DNA from: Sphagnum magellanicum
Taxonomy: Eukaryota > Streptophyta > Sphagnopsida > Sphagnales > Sphagnaceae
Assembly (NCBI GenBank): GCA_021904315.1
Contig: CM038918.1
Location: 8,695,349 to 8,759,348, forward strand
Direction of reading: 5' to 3'
Length of the DNA stretch: 64,000 bases
Notes under the pieces: model-generated
What the model was told of the DNA's origin: nothing
What the model saw: the letters and a program-made list of their open reading frames with translations, nothing else
Databases searched by the model: none
In this document: piece after piece, positions 21,518 through 34,077 of the stretch
Position numbering within the stretch: position 1 is the stretch's first letter
Layout: every line of letters begins with the position of its first letter
Program-made: the position numbers and the translations under genes

Positions 21518-24356
21518 TTAGAACCCTCCAATGAAGCGCACATAAACTCGGCCTGATTTTGAAATGCGAGCTGGATATACCTGCCAAAAAGAAAAAACAG
21601 TTTCAATTGTTTCAGTGTGTGAAGCCTGAGATTGAGGGCCCTAATTGTTTCTTGGTAATGGATCTACAGCCTCCTATTGAATCGAATATTAAGGCACTTT
21701 CTCAAGAAACTGCCAAAACTGATGTGGATGCAACTACAGTAAGCATTTGCTTCTGAATATTCCAGAGCACTGAAATAAGCTTTGCTTTTAAACTAATATG
21801 GTGTCAGTGTAGGCAGCATAATTTGACCTAGCTTGTAAAAAGCAGGTGCCAAGAGGAGGTAGTGCCCAGGCTAACATCATACATAAGATGAAGAAGTGGT
21901 AACCAGAGATTCAGATGCGATAGTATACAAATGCACATACCTTAGCAGTTACAGGGGAAGTTTTATCCTTCAAAGTCCCAACGATCCATGATAAGGGACC
22001 ATCTTTAGGACAGTACTCCATTACAGCACCATCCTTCAAGGAAAATTTTGAATGGCATAATGGGCATCTGATACTCAGATTGCCTTGCTCTTCTTCACTA
22101 ATCTGAAACAGCAACCCACAAGAGAATAAAAGCTTTAATTATGTTGATGCCAAACAAAATTTGGTGAGTTCCTGTTTGATGCCACAAATTGGGGATTGAA
22201 AAGTCCCAGACCTTACGATTTGGCTGTAGGTAGAAACATGGTCATAGACTGAGAACACTTCTATGAGGAAAATGTATACCCTAGATGTGATACAATTCTT
22301 TTGATGCTTATGTTGTGGCTCCTAAGAGACAAACTGTGCCAGAATCTCTGGCATAAGTGAGGAAACAGAAAAGGTGTTTTTGTTCTCTACTATACGATTT
22401 ATGATGCATAAAAATTCCTAAACTTACAATATTTGCTATACTTTGACAACAGAGTTGATGACAGGTCTCCAAGTATGAAAGGATAAACTATCCTCCATTC
22501 AAGATGTAATAAAAAGTTATACAGAACAGTTCAAGGTAAAATTAGACAAAATATTGCTTAGCCACCAAATTAGAAATTACCAGAAGTTGGAACACAACAT
22601 CAGGCCAACTAAATAAAGAGCTCCATACCTTGCCTTCAATAACTGGGAATTTACAGACTGTGCAGTTTGCTTCAATAGAAAAAATTGTCTCGTCCCTTTG
22701 AACTAAGATATACCTGCATTCAACATTCAACATTGTCAGTCTGATACTTTGTGAGCAAGAATCATAAGGTTACAACTATACTCATTCTTGTCATGTTAGT
22801 ATTGGGTTCACTAGAACTGACACCATGGTTCCTTCCAATGTGTTATTTTGGAATTTTCTCAGCAATCTCATATATATGTAATTATATCAGTCACCCTGGA
22901 AATGGAGTTACAGTACACATTAAGACTGACATGTGTGTGCTGCATGGACTTGTGATCACTTTCCTGACATTGGAACACACACCTGGTAATATTACACCTC
23001 TACTGACATGCTGAATATATGTTCAAATCAGCCATATTATAGTTGTGCATGCAGAACTTGCATAGGTAGAAGGAAGCATACCCTGCATTGTTATGTATAA
23101 TGGCCTTGTTTTTACCTGGTGTGAGTTCATCTGAAGACAGCACCTGCACCACTCTTCCCGTTGATCTTTGTTATTTGGTTGGCGGTAGTATCACCAGCCT
23201 GCTGCTGTGTTCAAGAAATTCTAAATCTTAACAAAAAGTACTGACTACCAGAAGCTGTATCCACACGAGCTTTCTGAACTACAAACTGTCTAGATATAAT
23301 GGATTCAGAAACCTCATACATCAGAGAAGAACATTGTCAAAATCCCCTTATGCATATGCAACGATTGCTCTTGTTGATACATACAAGAACTTGAGAGTCA
23401 TTGCACATGAAGGAAACAAAGAAAAGAAATTGAGAGAGACCTGGGTCCAGCCTGCATCAAGATCAGAATCTTGGCCTCTCATGCGTCGTTGGACGCCTTG
23501 AGCAGCAGCTTTTTTGGCATTTGAGCCCCTCCCTTGTTTTGGTGGCACATTTCTAGCCCTTATCTGCACCAATAGACCTTTGTCTCTCTGATTTCCTAGC
23601 CTTGAAGATTTGCTTGCTGAACTATGCAGTGCAGGCGATGTGCCTCTTGTTGTTGAGCACGAGCCCACCTGTCGTTCCCCCATGGTAACCCCACATCAGA
23701 AGGACCAAAGATGATGATAATAAGACATTCCAGCAATTGTTCTGGTAAAGTTTCTCGGTGCAATGCCATGAGTATGAAAATCTCAGTAAAATTATGATGG
23801 TCCATGAAAAGAAACCAAAATGAGAGAGACGCAGCCACATTACGAGAAATATATACGTCTAAGACACACAGGAATACATAGAGCAGAACTAAGAAAAGGA
23901 GTCAATTCGCAACAAGTGACACAAGAAGTAGGGAAGGGAAATCCACTGGCTATGTTTCGACAGCAAATTGCGAGCAACGAAGAGGCACAGGATCACCATT
24001 GCAGCACCATTACACCAAGGGCAGAGCTTCAAAAGGGCGAGGGAGAGGGAAAAACAAAAACAAAACAAGACAGAACAGAACAGAACAGAACAAAAAATTG
24101 CAATGAATTTAAGGTCATACGCAGAAGAAACAAGGTCAGTTGTTACATCGGAAGAAAAAGCAGCCATAGCTCTCTACCAAAATTTACATTCTGAGAAGCA
24201 GCGAGGAAAGAAGGAAAAGAGACAGAGAGAGATTTGAAACCATTCATTCACATGATCTGCAGCAAGCCTGTCCCAAAAACCAAAACGCACCTGTAATGAG
24301 GAACAGGATTGGATCGTTGTCGCAGAAACGGATCGTATAACACTAGTTGTTGCCAT
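21518..24356 (-). CDS. Rieske-like plastid protein with four-Cys motif (6 exons, 206 aa)
   Basis: Exons, minus strand: 24356-24291, 23668-23441, 23143-23116 (28 nt), 22702-22629, 22102-21941 and 21580-21518. The joined frame is 621 nt with every phase consistent. Residues 1 to about 90 are rich in Ser, Thr, Ala and Arg and lack acidic residues near the start, like a chloroplast transit peptide. The rest has the Rieske layout: TIFSIEANC, a K/FP turn, then RCPLCHSKFSLKDG, and a C-terminal VYPARIS...VYVRF strand. In a true Rieske site the ligands are Cys-x-His and Cys-x2-His. Here the motifs are C121-T-V-C124 and C145-P-L-C148 followed by His149, so both canonical histidine positions are changed. 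A plastid protein of the PSB33/Rieske-like type is my nearest guess; the identity is unproven. The acceptor of exon 2 has a weak pyrimidine tract. Confidence 0.75.
23116..23143 (-). other. 28-nt microexon of the Rieske-like gene
   Basis: The exon lies between TGGTGCAG and a GTAAAAAC donor. It encodes VLSSDELTP plus one base. Only this exon brings the flanking exons, ending ...GWTQ and starting VQRDE, into one frame without a stop, which supports it. It is short enough for gene predictors to miss. Confidence 0.65.
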
Positions 24357-24559
24357 CGAACTAGCCAAAATCTCCCAGAGAGTTCGAAATCCACGCGGAA
24401 AGAAACACAACAACGTGAGCTTCCTCTTCGTCTTCTTCGCCGTCGCACGTCGTCGTCTTCCTCTTCTTCTTCGTCTTCTTATCGCGTCGCAGTAGCTCAG
24501 GAGTCCCGCCTGTCTCGAGGCTAATCTGTGACTCCGCAATATTTCATCCGCAAATGTCA

Positions 24560-27450
24560 TCCATGTACTATATTTCATCCAATAACTTTCATCCAGAGGT
24601 CAATTCTTCTCCATAAACAAAAAATCTAGTAATACATTCTATTATCTATCATTTCAAGATTTTACTTATTTAATTTATATTTAAAAAATCAAAGGAAGAT
24701 GAAAATGCAAATAAAATCATTACTTTTAATTGTGAGATTCTTGAATTGACATTAAAGAACCCTTGATTAATCCAAAGCTTTTTACCCCAATCAGGGGGTT
24801 CTAGTTATAGTGTTTCATGTTGTACTTTTTTGGTGCTTATTTGAGGAAAAAAGGTTTAAATTTTGGTGAGTTGAACTTCACCAAAAAAAAACATTATAAT
24901 GTTATTAAAAGTGATGTTTAACATTGTACATTTGAAATGGTCAATGTGAGAAATATTTTCAATCTTATAGAAAGACATTCTTAACATTTGAAAATTTGTT
25001 ACAAGAACTGATACCATTTATAATCCAATTTGTGAGAACATTTATCCCTTTCAAAAAAATGTCAAAATGGTTTTGTATTATTGTCACATGTGAGTTGTTT
25101 CTAAACTAATGAGTGCATTATATGGTGTGGGTACATTTACAATTATATATTATTATGTGGTGTTTTGTCTAATGTAGGAAATTGTTTTGAACTTAAAAAA
25201 AAAATTGTTCACATTTTTAAAGATTGATTTTAAAACGTCATTGAATGATTTCATGACATCACAAGTTTGTAACAAATTTGTAATGTTATTATATGATACA
25301 CACGTATTTTTAACTATGAAACCACACAATTGAATCACATTTTATGCAAGAGATTTTTACAACATGAGATAATTTTGTAACATAGTGCTATGTTCTTTGT
25401 GATTATGATTGGTTTTCTAAATGTGTGCACTAATAAATTAAGAGGAGTTACACATGAAGGAACATCCAAAATGTTAAACTTGTATTTGCATTTTGATCAT
25501 GACAAATTTTGTAAGAAAATGTTAATGTTGGAGATATGCAAATTCAATCTCACCTTGTTGATGATGTTGTGTATCATATTTGGTCATATCTTTTTAAAGG
25601 TTATAAATTTTAGAATCCTAATACTAGCTAGAGTAAATTTGATTTGACTAATTTATAAAAAAAGGTTGTGTTTTGATTAAAAGTGCATTTAAAACATTGA
25701 GAACATTAATAAAATATTCAAAAAAATGAATGCACATGTTCATAAAATTTTAGTGACTATTTTGACAAGTTATATTTGGCACAATTTTTGGTAAGTACAA
25801 GGTATGCAAAAATTGGTGATATTTGATGTTCAAACATGAAGACATTTTTTTGTGGATTTTGTCAACATGCACATGTAAAGTATGTGAAAGGTTAAGGACC
25901 TAAGATTTTTGATGAGTAGAGATGAGAGATGTTATTTGCATTTTAGTCATAATGTAATCATAGGGATTTTAAAAAAAATTCTTACACATGAACAAATGTG
26001 CAAACCATATCGTTTAACAACATAACATTATGTATTGAAATTCATGTTACATACAAATGTTGTGTGAATTTCTCATTCATATAAAACATAAATGAAAATA
26101 TATTTAAAACTTTTTGAACATCAAGAAGATATTTAATTTTAGTTTGTTGTAAACATGTGTGACAATTAAATTTATTTTTTCTACTTTCTTGGGCATTCTA
26201 TTTGCCTTTGTTGTGCTTTCAAGGATTTGGTTCATCCTATCAAACTAAACCCATGAAACAGTTGTAGCACCTAATAACACTTTTCATCTTTTTGTTTTGA
26301 AAATAGTTTTATTTCATCTTGACCCATTTGAAACAATATTAGGATATAACTTTTAACACATTTTGTGAAAATATGCCCAACAAGTTTCATATGAATTTTT
26401 TTTTGTTAAATCCTTGATTTTGAAAAATCCATCGCCAACTGACAAATATTTCTTTTACAAATTCAAAAGAGTTAACAATGCTTCATTTGACCATGGTATT
26501 AGCTTTACATCTTTAATGCTCCATTAAGATAAATTTGGATGAATTATGACAACTGCATTGCCAAGCAATGAGAACATTATAGCTTCAGATTCACATGAAG
26601 GACAATGGAGGAAAAAAATTCTTGATGTATTTCAAAAGAATTCTTTTTGAAGTATTTGAAAATGATTGAATCATTTTGAAAAAAGAAAAGAAAAATTGTG
26701 TTTAAAAAAAGATCAAACCATCGCATTAAATAGGTTCAAAAGGGACAACATTCACTTGGTGTGTAAATTTTTATTTGGGCCATATGTTGTTTTTGAATAG
26801 AGTCAAATGGTGGGTTGGTGAATCATCTTTAGGTTTTTCAGATGGTATTGATGGCCAAAAAATCTTGTTGAATTTCAATTTTCTAATGAAATTGTAAACC
26901 TTGGGCATGTTCTCTATATTTCAACAAGGAAGACGACATGGGAGATCGATGATGAACTTAAAATGAGTTCTTAAGTTGAATTCATAGTCCTATCAAACAA
27001 CACAAATAAATTAAAAACACAATTAATGTACTTTAAAATCAAAATGATGCACAAATAAACCATGAATAGTTAAGAACTCACAAAACTCATCATGACTTAA
27101 ACTTGGGAAAAATCATTTGTTTTTTTTCGTGTAATATACTTTGGAATTCCACACGGGGGCTACATTGAAATAACACTTTTTCCTTAAATTTTCAAGCAAG
27201 AGGTTTTCAATTGTCAAATTATGAATTGTGCCATTTGGGAATTCACAACTCTTCCATTTTACTGCCAATCAAAAAGCTTTCAAAGGCAAAGTTATAACCC
27301 TTGCAAATTGCTTTTCAACAACATATCAACTTTTTCAAACAAAACTAATTTGACCCTTTTGTCATGAAGTGATAGAAAGTCATTTTGATAATTTGACTCC
27401 TAACCCATCTAATAACCATAATTTCAAACATAGTCATTTCCCTAGAATGA
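24560..27450. other. AT-rich intergenic DNA without a recognisable gene
   Basis: I see only short frames and A/T homopolymers. The part near 27180-27360 carries words such as AAGTTATAACCCTTGCAAATTG, which resemble the ~185-bp repeat family seen at 50 kb. Confidence 0.65.
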
Positions 27451-29100
27451 AGCTAATCTTATGTTGAGATCAGTAGCCATGTCCATTGCCCATTTAAAGT
27501 TCCATTTGGTGTTCTCAGATGATGTAGAGTAGTGAAGTCCTGATGTTGGATGCTGCAGAGGATTTTTATAGAACAGTAAATGTGCAATTGAACAATCAAT
27601 GCAATTTGTCTAAGTCTCCACAATGTCGAGTCTGCACCAAATCAATAAGAAAATCTTGTTAAGTTGTAACATTCACTTTGTTCTTTCCTTAGAAACCCTC
27701 CCATCATATACATCTCTCTATTCTGCTTGGCTTAGAAGATTTCTCTGCCACAAGAGAGGAATGTTACCTGGAAGCTGTGGGTGAAGATTGCCAATGCTTG
27801 AGAGCTCAACATAATATTCAGAATCTTATCCGTATGCCTGGTTACTGCTGCCACCAGTTGCCCGCCTCTTCCTTGCACTTCCAGCCAACTAATAAAGACA
27901 TCACATATACACAACCTGGTCCTTAAGATCCAGCTACAAAAGCAAATGTGCTTGCCATCAAACCTAGCTATTCCTGATCTGATTCTTCCTCTCTACGCAA
28001 TAGAGAAGCTCTCTCAGGCACCAACTGGGTCTATACATGTATGTGTCCAACACCATTCATACGAACGTTGTAAGGACATCTGAACCAAACAGTATGTGTG
28101 TAACAGTGTACTCAAGCTGGAGTAGCACTGCAGCCTCAATGGTTTATTCTTCCCCAGCTGACAAAGCCTGTGCACTAGCTGACTAACAGATAAAGAGGCC
28201 CAGGGCTAGTCTCTGTTGAGGACTTAATTGACAGGCAGATGGCTGATGGTATTGGTTGACTGACTGGCAGGATTCCCGAAGCTTGGAGGTGCATCTTGCA
28301 AAGCACAGGCACATCACTTTCCTAGTTACTTTCCTACTCCAGTAACTAATGAAACCTAATTAGTTGAGCTTGAATTCTCAACAGTAATATAGGTTGCTAT
28401 AGATTTGGAGGGGTTGGATATTGAATATTATTGGTTGGGTAATGATCTTGGAGCCTGGGCAGGCACATCTGGTATGACACAGGCTGCAGTTCTTGAGGCT
28501 CCTGAAAAATTCCAGAGGACATTATTTTCACATGCTCTTGATGATTAGAATACCCTTTGCACATATATTCACTACATTTGCATTTGACAGCATTTCATTG
28601 TGCAGAGTCAGCCTAATGCAGGATTTAAGAGTGTGGGACTGTAAAGTACAGATGGATCCTCCAAAAAAAAAAGTTCACTGATTTAAGAGCAAGGTCCTAC
28701 AACATAATGTAGCATTCCCATGAAGTACATATGTCCAACAACTGCATGTTCAGAAAATGTATTTATGTGTACCTGAGAAATGCTTCTGTTCTCAGCAGGG
28801 ATGTTGAAGGAAGCATCTTTGAATGTTTGAACTCTTGTCATGGCAAATTGACATGACCCGCTTCATTTGGTAGTAGAACTAGTGCCTGCACATGCTCAGA
28901 GTCAGAAAGTAACCATGAATAACATATCTTATTGCAGCAGCTTCTCCCAAAGAAACATGAAATTAAAAACAAATGAAAGGGTAAAGAGGGCTTAATCAGT
29001 GATGAAATTCCAAAGTTGCATGATTAAAATGTCAGATTGATAACAACAAAGATGTGCCAGTGAACACAACACCTTTCCTTTGTGGAAGGCGTCCTTCTCA
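27451..29100. other. Intergenic DNA, more balanced composition, nothing identified
   Basis: GC is a little higher than in the flanks and a few short frames exist on both strands, but no domain or exon chain can be supported. It could hold 3' exons or the UTR of the tentative minus-strand gene upstream. Confidence 0.4.
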
Positions 29101-29449
29101 ATAACATGACATCTCAACTGCCATGGTGGTTGAAACTGCTTGCCAGGCCCAAACTTGGTACTATTTTCTCAACCATAGCCCTGTTTTCTGAAAGCTCTGG
29201 TCTTGTATAGTGGCCAAGGATGGCAATGAAAGTGGGTTTGAGTTCCATCTTTACATTGAACTTCAATTTTGTATCATAATCTGGTAGTGACATCAGTGGT
29301 GGTATAATGGTATTTGACTGCAAGTCTCACAAGGATGATGGTCCAGGCCATTGCAGTTCATCAGAACTGTGCACCTGCTCACAGGAAGAGTTTTTCTGTA
29401 AAGAAATGTACTTGTAAGCTCACAGCACTGTGTACTTCAAGAAAGAACA

Positions 29450-30532
29450 TCTTGTCAATGCAACAGACATTGAATTTGCATCCAATGGAACACAAAAGGA
29501 GTACCTTAAGAGTGTGTGAACTTCATCCCAGTTAACTATTATCTTATTCCATTTGTGATCCATCCTGTCAGTCTCTTCATCAAAAAAGGGAAGCTCACCT
29601 TCTTCATAGTCCATGTCACTCAAAACATAAGGGTGTGATGGGCTGCCATGATTGCTGGCATTGTTCTCTGAATACATTGAGTCTGCCAAGGAAACTGCCA
29701 GATCTGTATTGCCCAACACTATTGAGATCCTCAGCTTCCACCTCCTCCCTCAGTGCTACACAATGCACATTCTGTACCTGAAGGTTACATAATTTCAGTT
29801 TCTGGAATGAAAGCTCCTGATAAGTGCACAAATGACTTGAGACATTGCAGATACTGACAAAAGAACTCAGGTTACAGCAAGAAGCTGTTGAACACATTTG
29901 TGTCAGCTTTACAACAACCCTCCAGTAGCCCCAGAAACACTTGTACACCAAAAATAGCAACCCTGGCTAGCTTTGCAGCCCTGGCTTAGACCCAACATCT
30001 GATTGCTGTCTCTCCTCTGTGTTCGGTATGACAAAACTACTTGATGCCCCAGAGCACTGTGAAATAAACCCTAGATTCTTCACAAGAACAAGTGATGGCT
30101 CCTGTTGAAGATTCCTTCTTGCATCATTCTCAGTTGTCCATGTAGTATGCTCATTGTCTTCATAAGGCTCTTGCACCATATTGTCAGTGCTCTCTTCAAA
30201 CTCATCCCAGATCAAATCATCAAACTGTAACACATTGGTGCCAAGCTCCAAATCAGAAAGTCACACATAGCCTGGTTCACTTGGTTGTGATTTGCATGAG
30301 CTAACATCTTGCAAATTCAATTTGAATCCCTGGGAATGCTATAGAGCCATTTTGCATCTGGACTGTATAGCAGCTGGGCACTCACAGGAATGAATATTTT
30401 GAAGAAACCTAATGAACATTCATACCAGCTTTTGAGAGAAAACAGGCACTGTGGAAGAATTACTAAACCTTGATTCCAGATCCCTTCCATTGTGGCCAAT
30501 TCAGACATGGTTTGTTCTAACTCTACTTCCAT
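29450..30532 (-). CDS. Tentative multi-exon gene, weakly XRI1-like (partial model)
   Basis: Three minus-strand blocks look coding. The first is a short exon from ATG 30532 to a possible GTAATT donor at 30464. The second starts after GTTACAG at 30224 with FDDLIWDEFEEST and runs to about 29985. The third, around 29475-29705, has DMDYEEGELPFFDEE, then KWNKIIVNWDEV and YSFCVPLD. The acidic N-terminal WDEF region and overall style recall plant XRI1-like proteins (X-ray induced, meiosis and DNA repair). I could not find that family's conserved VAYPF-type C-terminus, so the identity is weak. The joints between blocks are not settled, and a further open block at 29114-29310 (after ACTTGCAG) may be another exon. 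The coordinates enclose the plausible coding part only. Confidence 0.35.
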
Positions 30533-30663
30533 GAAAACGGTTGAACTCCATTTAAGTTGAACAAGCTTCCTTTTGCATTCAATGGTAGACAACTTCAATG
30601 GCAGAAGGTCTACATTTGAAATGTCAGAAGGTTTCTTTCATTGATGAATGCACAAAGGAGGCA

Positions 30664-31683
30664 TTTCCAAATACAAAGAAAAAACCTTGAAATGCTTGAC
30701 ATAATATGAAGAGTGCTGAGTGTAGGGTGTTGTGCCTAGTGAAGTGATTGTGAGGAGTTTGGGGTTGATTTGGGCGAAGCCCAAATTTGTGAATGAGTAG
30801 TGAAATGGTCACAATGGCCTATTTTGATGTGGATTTTACACAATGGTCATGTGGATTTTGCATAATGGTCTTGCAAATGATAAGCCTTAGTACCTGCCCA
30901 AGTTAGGTTTGGTAGAACCCAAAGGACCCCACCATTGTGCCTTGTAAGGTACTAAAAAGAAGAAGAAAAGGCCACATGAAAAACCATTATGTGTAGTGTA
31001 AAGCTCCATGGTAGGGATATTCCCAAAGTGTGCTTTACTTGTTCTAAAACATGAGGCAATGATCATCACAAACCTAAACAAATGTAAATCATGAGGTGCA
31101 AGAAACAAAGGGATATTACATGTACTATTTAAGAGTGGGACATATCCTATGCTTAGGCACATACTCCTTAAGAATGGGAGTGATGGAAAGGATCTAGGTG
31201 TAAGATCTTTCCCATTTTCAAGGTGTGGGTGTGATTTATCCCTTTCTTTTTAAGAGGAACATTCATTGATAAAAAAAAGGGTGCCCTCCAATACATTAAT
31301 AAATTTCTCCAAATGCTTTATGGCAATCAAAAATGTTTTGTACATGCTTGATGTAAATGAGAATAGGTTGTGAATTGGAGCTTGTGAAGTGATGAAGGGT
31401 TAAATGTCATATTTGTTTTGGGAGATGTTTAATACTTGATAGAACAAGGGTTGAGTTCAAACTTGATGGCTAAATGTTTACATGAACAAGATAAGGATTT
31501 TGTAGGATAAAGCTACATAAGCCAAAACTAGAGACAGAGTTATTAGAAAACAATACATGGTGATATGGTCTACCCAAATCAACCCCAAACTCCTCACAAT
31601 CAATTCACTAGGCACAACACCCTACACTCAGCACTCTTCATATTATGTCAAGCATTTCAAGGTTTTTTCTTTGTATTTGGAAA
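30664..31683. mobile_element. 1.0-kb element with 111-bp inverted ends
   Basis: Bases 30664-30774 and 31573-31683 are inverted copies with a single difference that I noticed (GAAGTGATTG versus GAATTGATTG). The outer ends read TTTCCAAATACAAAGAA, and the inner ends stop at TTGATTTGGG. The 800-bp centre has no transposase-like frame. No clear target duplication is visible at the ends, so it may be a foldback or Mutator-like derivative, or a duplicated-inverted segment and not a classical element. The near identity implies a recent origin. Confidence 0.7.
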
Positions 31684-31714
31684 CTTCTTTTGATTTGGGT
31701 AGACCATATCACTG
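31560..31714. repeat. Short inverted repeat flanking the right 111-bp arm
   Basis: GATATGGTCTACCCAAATCA at about 31562 and its reverse complement at about 31692-31712 enclose the right arm of the 1.0-kb element. This could form a hairpin of about 22 bp stem around a ~110-nt loop. Confidence 0.75.
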
Positions 31715-31989
31715 TAGGTGATAGGTCCTGGCACTCTATTGATGATGCTAAAGTTGTGCTTGGAGCTCTAGTTGCTGTTATGGCAGCTCCAATTACAATC
31801 TGTGCACTAATTCTTGTCATATCTGGAGAATCCACTGACAAAAAAGCTTACAAATGGGCTCCCCACTAGGCACACGATCCCAGAGTCCTTTGTTGACAAG
31901 GATGAGTTTAATCCTGTGTCTCCACAAATTGTAGTTGGAAGCACCATCCATGACAATTCCACATATTGGGACAATGTCTCTCACTCATG
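31711..31989 (+). pseudogene. Membrane-protein gene fragment (tentative)
   Basis: After a possible acceptor (CACTGTAG) the plus strand is open, with GDRSWHSIDDAKVVLGALVA and a hydrophobic helix, then KKAYKW and a stop at 31867-31869. In the next frame coding-like sequence continues (TRHTIPESFVDKDEFNP to DNSTYWDN...) until TGA at about 31989. Two adjacent open blocks in different frames suggest a broken gene piece, or an exon pair with an unseen intron. I do not recognise the family. Confidence 0.3.
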
Positions 31990-34077
31990 GTGAATGCACT
32001 CTGCAAATCTTGATTGACCTACGGTGGAACTATGCTCATTACTGCAGGTTTAAGATTTTGAGTCGAAGTTTGAATTAATCTCTTCATACAAGTCTCCTGC
32101 TTTCATACCCTAAATTAGATAATTAACCTTTTGTGGTAGGTAAGACCTTTCATGGTCATGGTTTAGTTTGTAGCTCTTTTTTTCATGTTGGTTCTTCAGC
32201 CAAGTTGTTCAGGTAAGTGAATACACCCTTGGGGCCTAATCCTCATTAGTTCAAATAGGAAAGGTCTTGAAAGATTTTTTTCAAAGTATAAGAACACGGT
32301 GTAAGTTTGTGTCCGTTATCAATTTCAAGATGAAGAAGAAGACCTGCACAATTTCTTAGATCGAACAAGTCTCCATCAGGAACAAAGTTAGTCTCTTGAA
32401 AAGGATTCAAACTTCTTTGATTTGAACTTGGAAAGAGAGTTCAATGCAAATCAAGAAGTTTGACTCCTTTTCAAGAGACTAATTTACAAGATAGAACCTC
32501 CTTGCAAGAAACCCAAACACAATAGAGCAAAACATATCTGCTTTGGAGGGAGGCTCTTTTGTTAGACCTCCATACATTTTACTCTGGGAGAGCAGAGAGA
32601 TACTCATGAGACAGCAGAAGCAGCAGCAGCCTGCACCTCCAGCACACAGCCAGCTATAAAACCATACCCAAAACTCTTCACACATGATTTCTTTCTCTAA
32701 GGAGAAACTACAAAACAAGAGCTCTCTTGAACATTTCAGGGACTTAGACTAGGTTGCAGCAAAGCATGGACATTCTAAACCTTGTAAACTGAAAAAAATG
32801 GAAACATGAAAATTCCCAAACAGAATGCCAATAAGTTTACCGAAAAAAAGTTCAACAACTGCAGTACTGTAATTTCCTGGAGCAGCTAGAGCTAGCTAGC
32901 CATTTGAAGACTCTTTTCAGGAATAATTTCAACTTTGGAATCATTTTACATGAGCAGTTCTGAGCAAGCAAACTTGTTTGGAGCAAATATCATGAAAAGC
33001 TCAACATCTGAGTCTGAAACTGCAGGAAATTTCTTCAATTCTGATTCTGATTTGATGATAGAATCTCCTGAACTCGTCTGCTGGATTACCCACTTAGAGA
33101 CTTCTTCTCCTTGAATTCAATTGAAAAACTGATTTCATTCGGATGTGAATGTCAGATCAGTCCTGAGGAAGTCCATGGTTTTTGTGTGTATACATTGTTC
33201 CAGACAGATTGATTCTAATAAGATCTAACCCCACATGACATATTACATTCTTGAGCTGCCAAATTGCCTGTGGAAGTTTCACAGAGATCCAGATTCTTTT
33301 TCTAGAGCTCTACAGGAGGAGAAGAAGAAGAAGAAGAAATTTGTGCTCGCTAATTGCTGCGCCTACATCAAGCTTGTTTGCTTCTCTCCAGAAATTTTTA
33401 TAGCTCTCAACTTGGGTCCAAAAATGAGAAGGAAAACAGATTTCAAGATCAGTTGCAGCTGCTGTAACTCTCTCTCGGAAAAACAATTCAGGCCTACTCG
33501 CTGATTCCCCCACCAGTTACCAAAAAAGCTTTTCAGCTTCTTGGGATTCCAGCCTGATGCCCTGGTGAAAAGAAAGAAGATAGATATGCAGCAGCAGCAG
33601 CAGCCTGTTTGTTGTTGACAGCCTGAGAGATCACTGGGTTCAAGCGCTTCTTCTTCAGATCAGCTCTAAGCTCTGCGAGCTGGATCTCGGTCAGACCTGC
33701 TGTGACTCACAAAAGTTCCTCCAGCACCAGGTTGCAATTGCAATCCCAGTTTGATCACACTAGCTGAAATGGACCCCAAGGATCATACATAAAATCTGTA
33801 TTCATATTCAAGTTACAAAACTCCTCCGGATTTGATTTTGGGCTTCGTGCAGGATGATGCTGATCAGGTCATGCTCGTGGTGGTGATGCTGGTGGCGGCG
33901 GCGGCTTGATCATTGGATTGATCACTAAAGAGAATTCATAATTGTAGGTAGTGCAAAACTTGATTGAGGGGATTTGGCAGGAAGTTTGTGGGGAGACTCG
34001 ACTCGAGAGTACTCATCAGGGTTGCAGAGAGAGAGAAAGACAGAGAGAGACAGAGAGAGAGACAGAGATCTATCTCG
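31990..34077. other. Intergenic DNA and likely 3'UTR of the CLE gene
   Basis: No coding exon is supported. Features seen are a GAAGAAGAA run near 33320-33338, a CAGCAGCAG run at about 33590-33603 and an AGAGAGAC-rich stretch at about 34025-34070 directly after the CLE stop codon (its transcribed strand would be CT-rich). Confidence 0.5.

Noticed and set aside
22751..23014. Plus-strand 87-codon frame with hydrophobic segments
   Set aside because: It lies within an intron of the Rieske-like gene and has no neighbouring exon or domain.
23820..24237. Plus-strand frames rich in Lys, Gln and Glu
   Set aside because: They run through (ACAGA)n simple sequence in the first intron of the Rieske-like gene.
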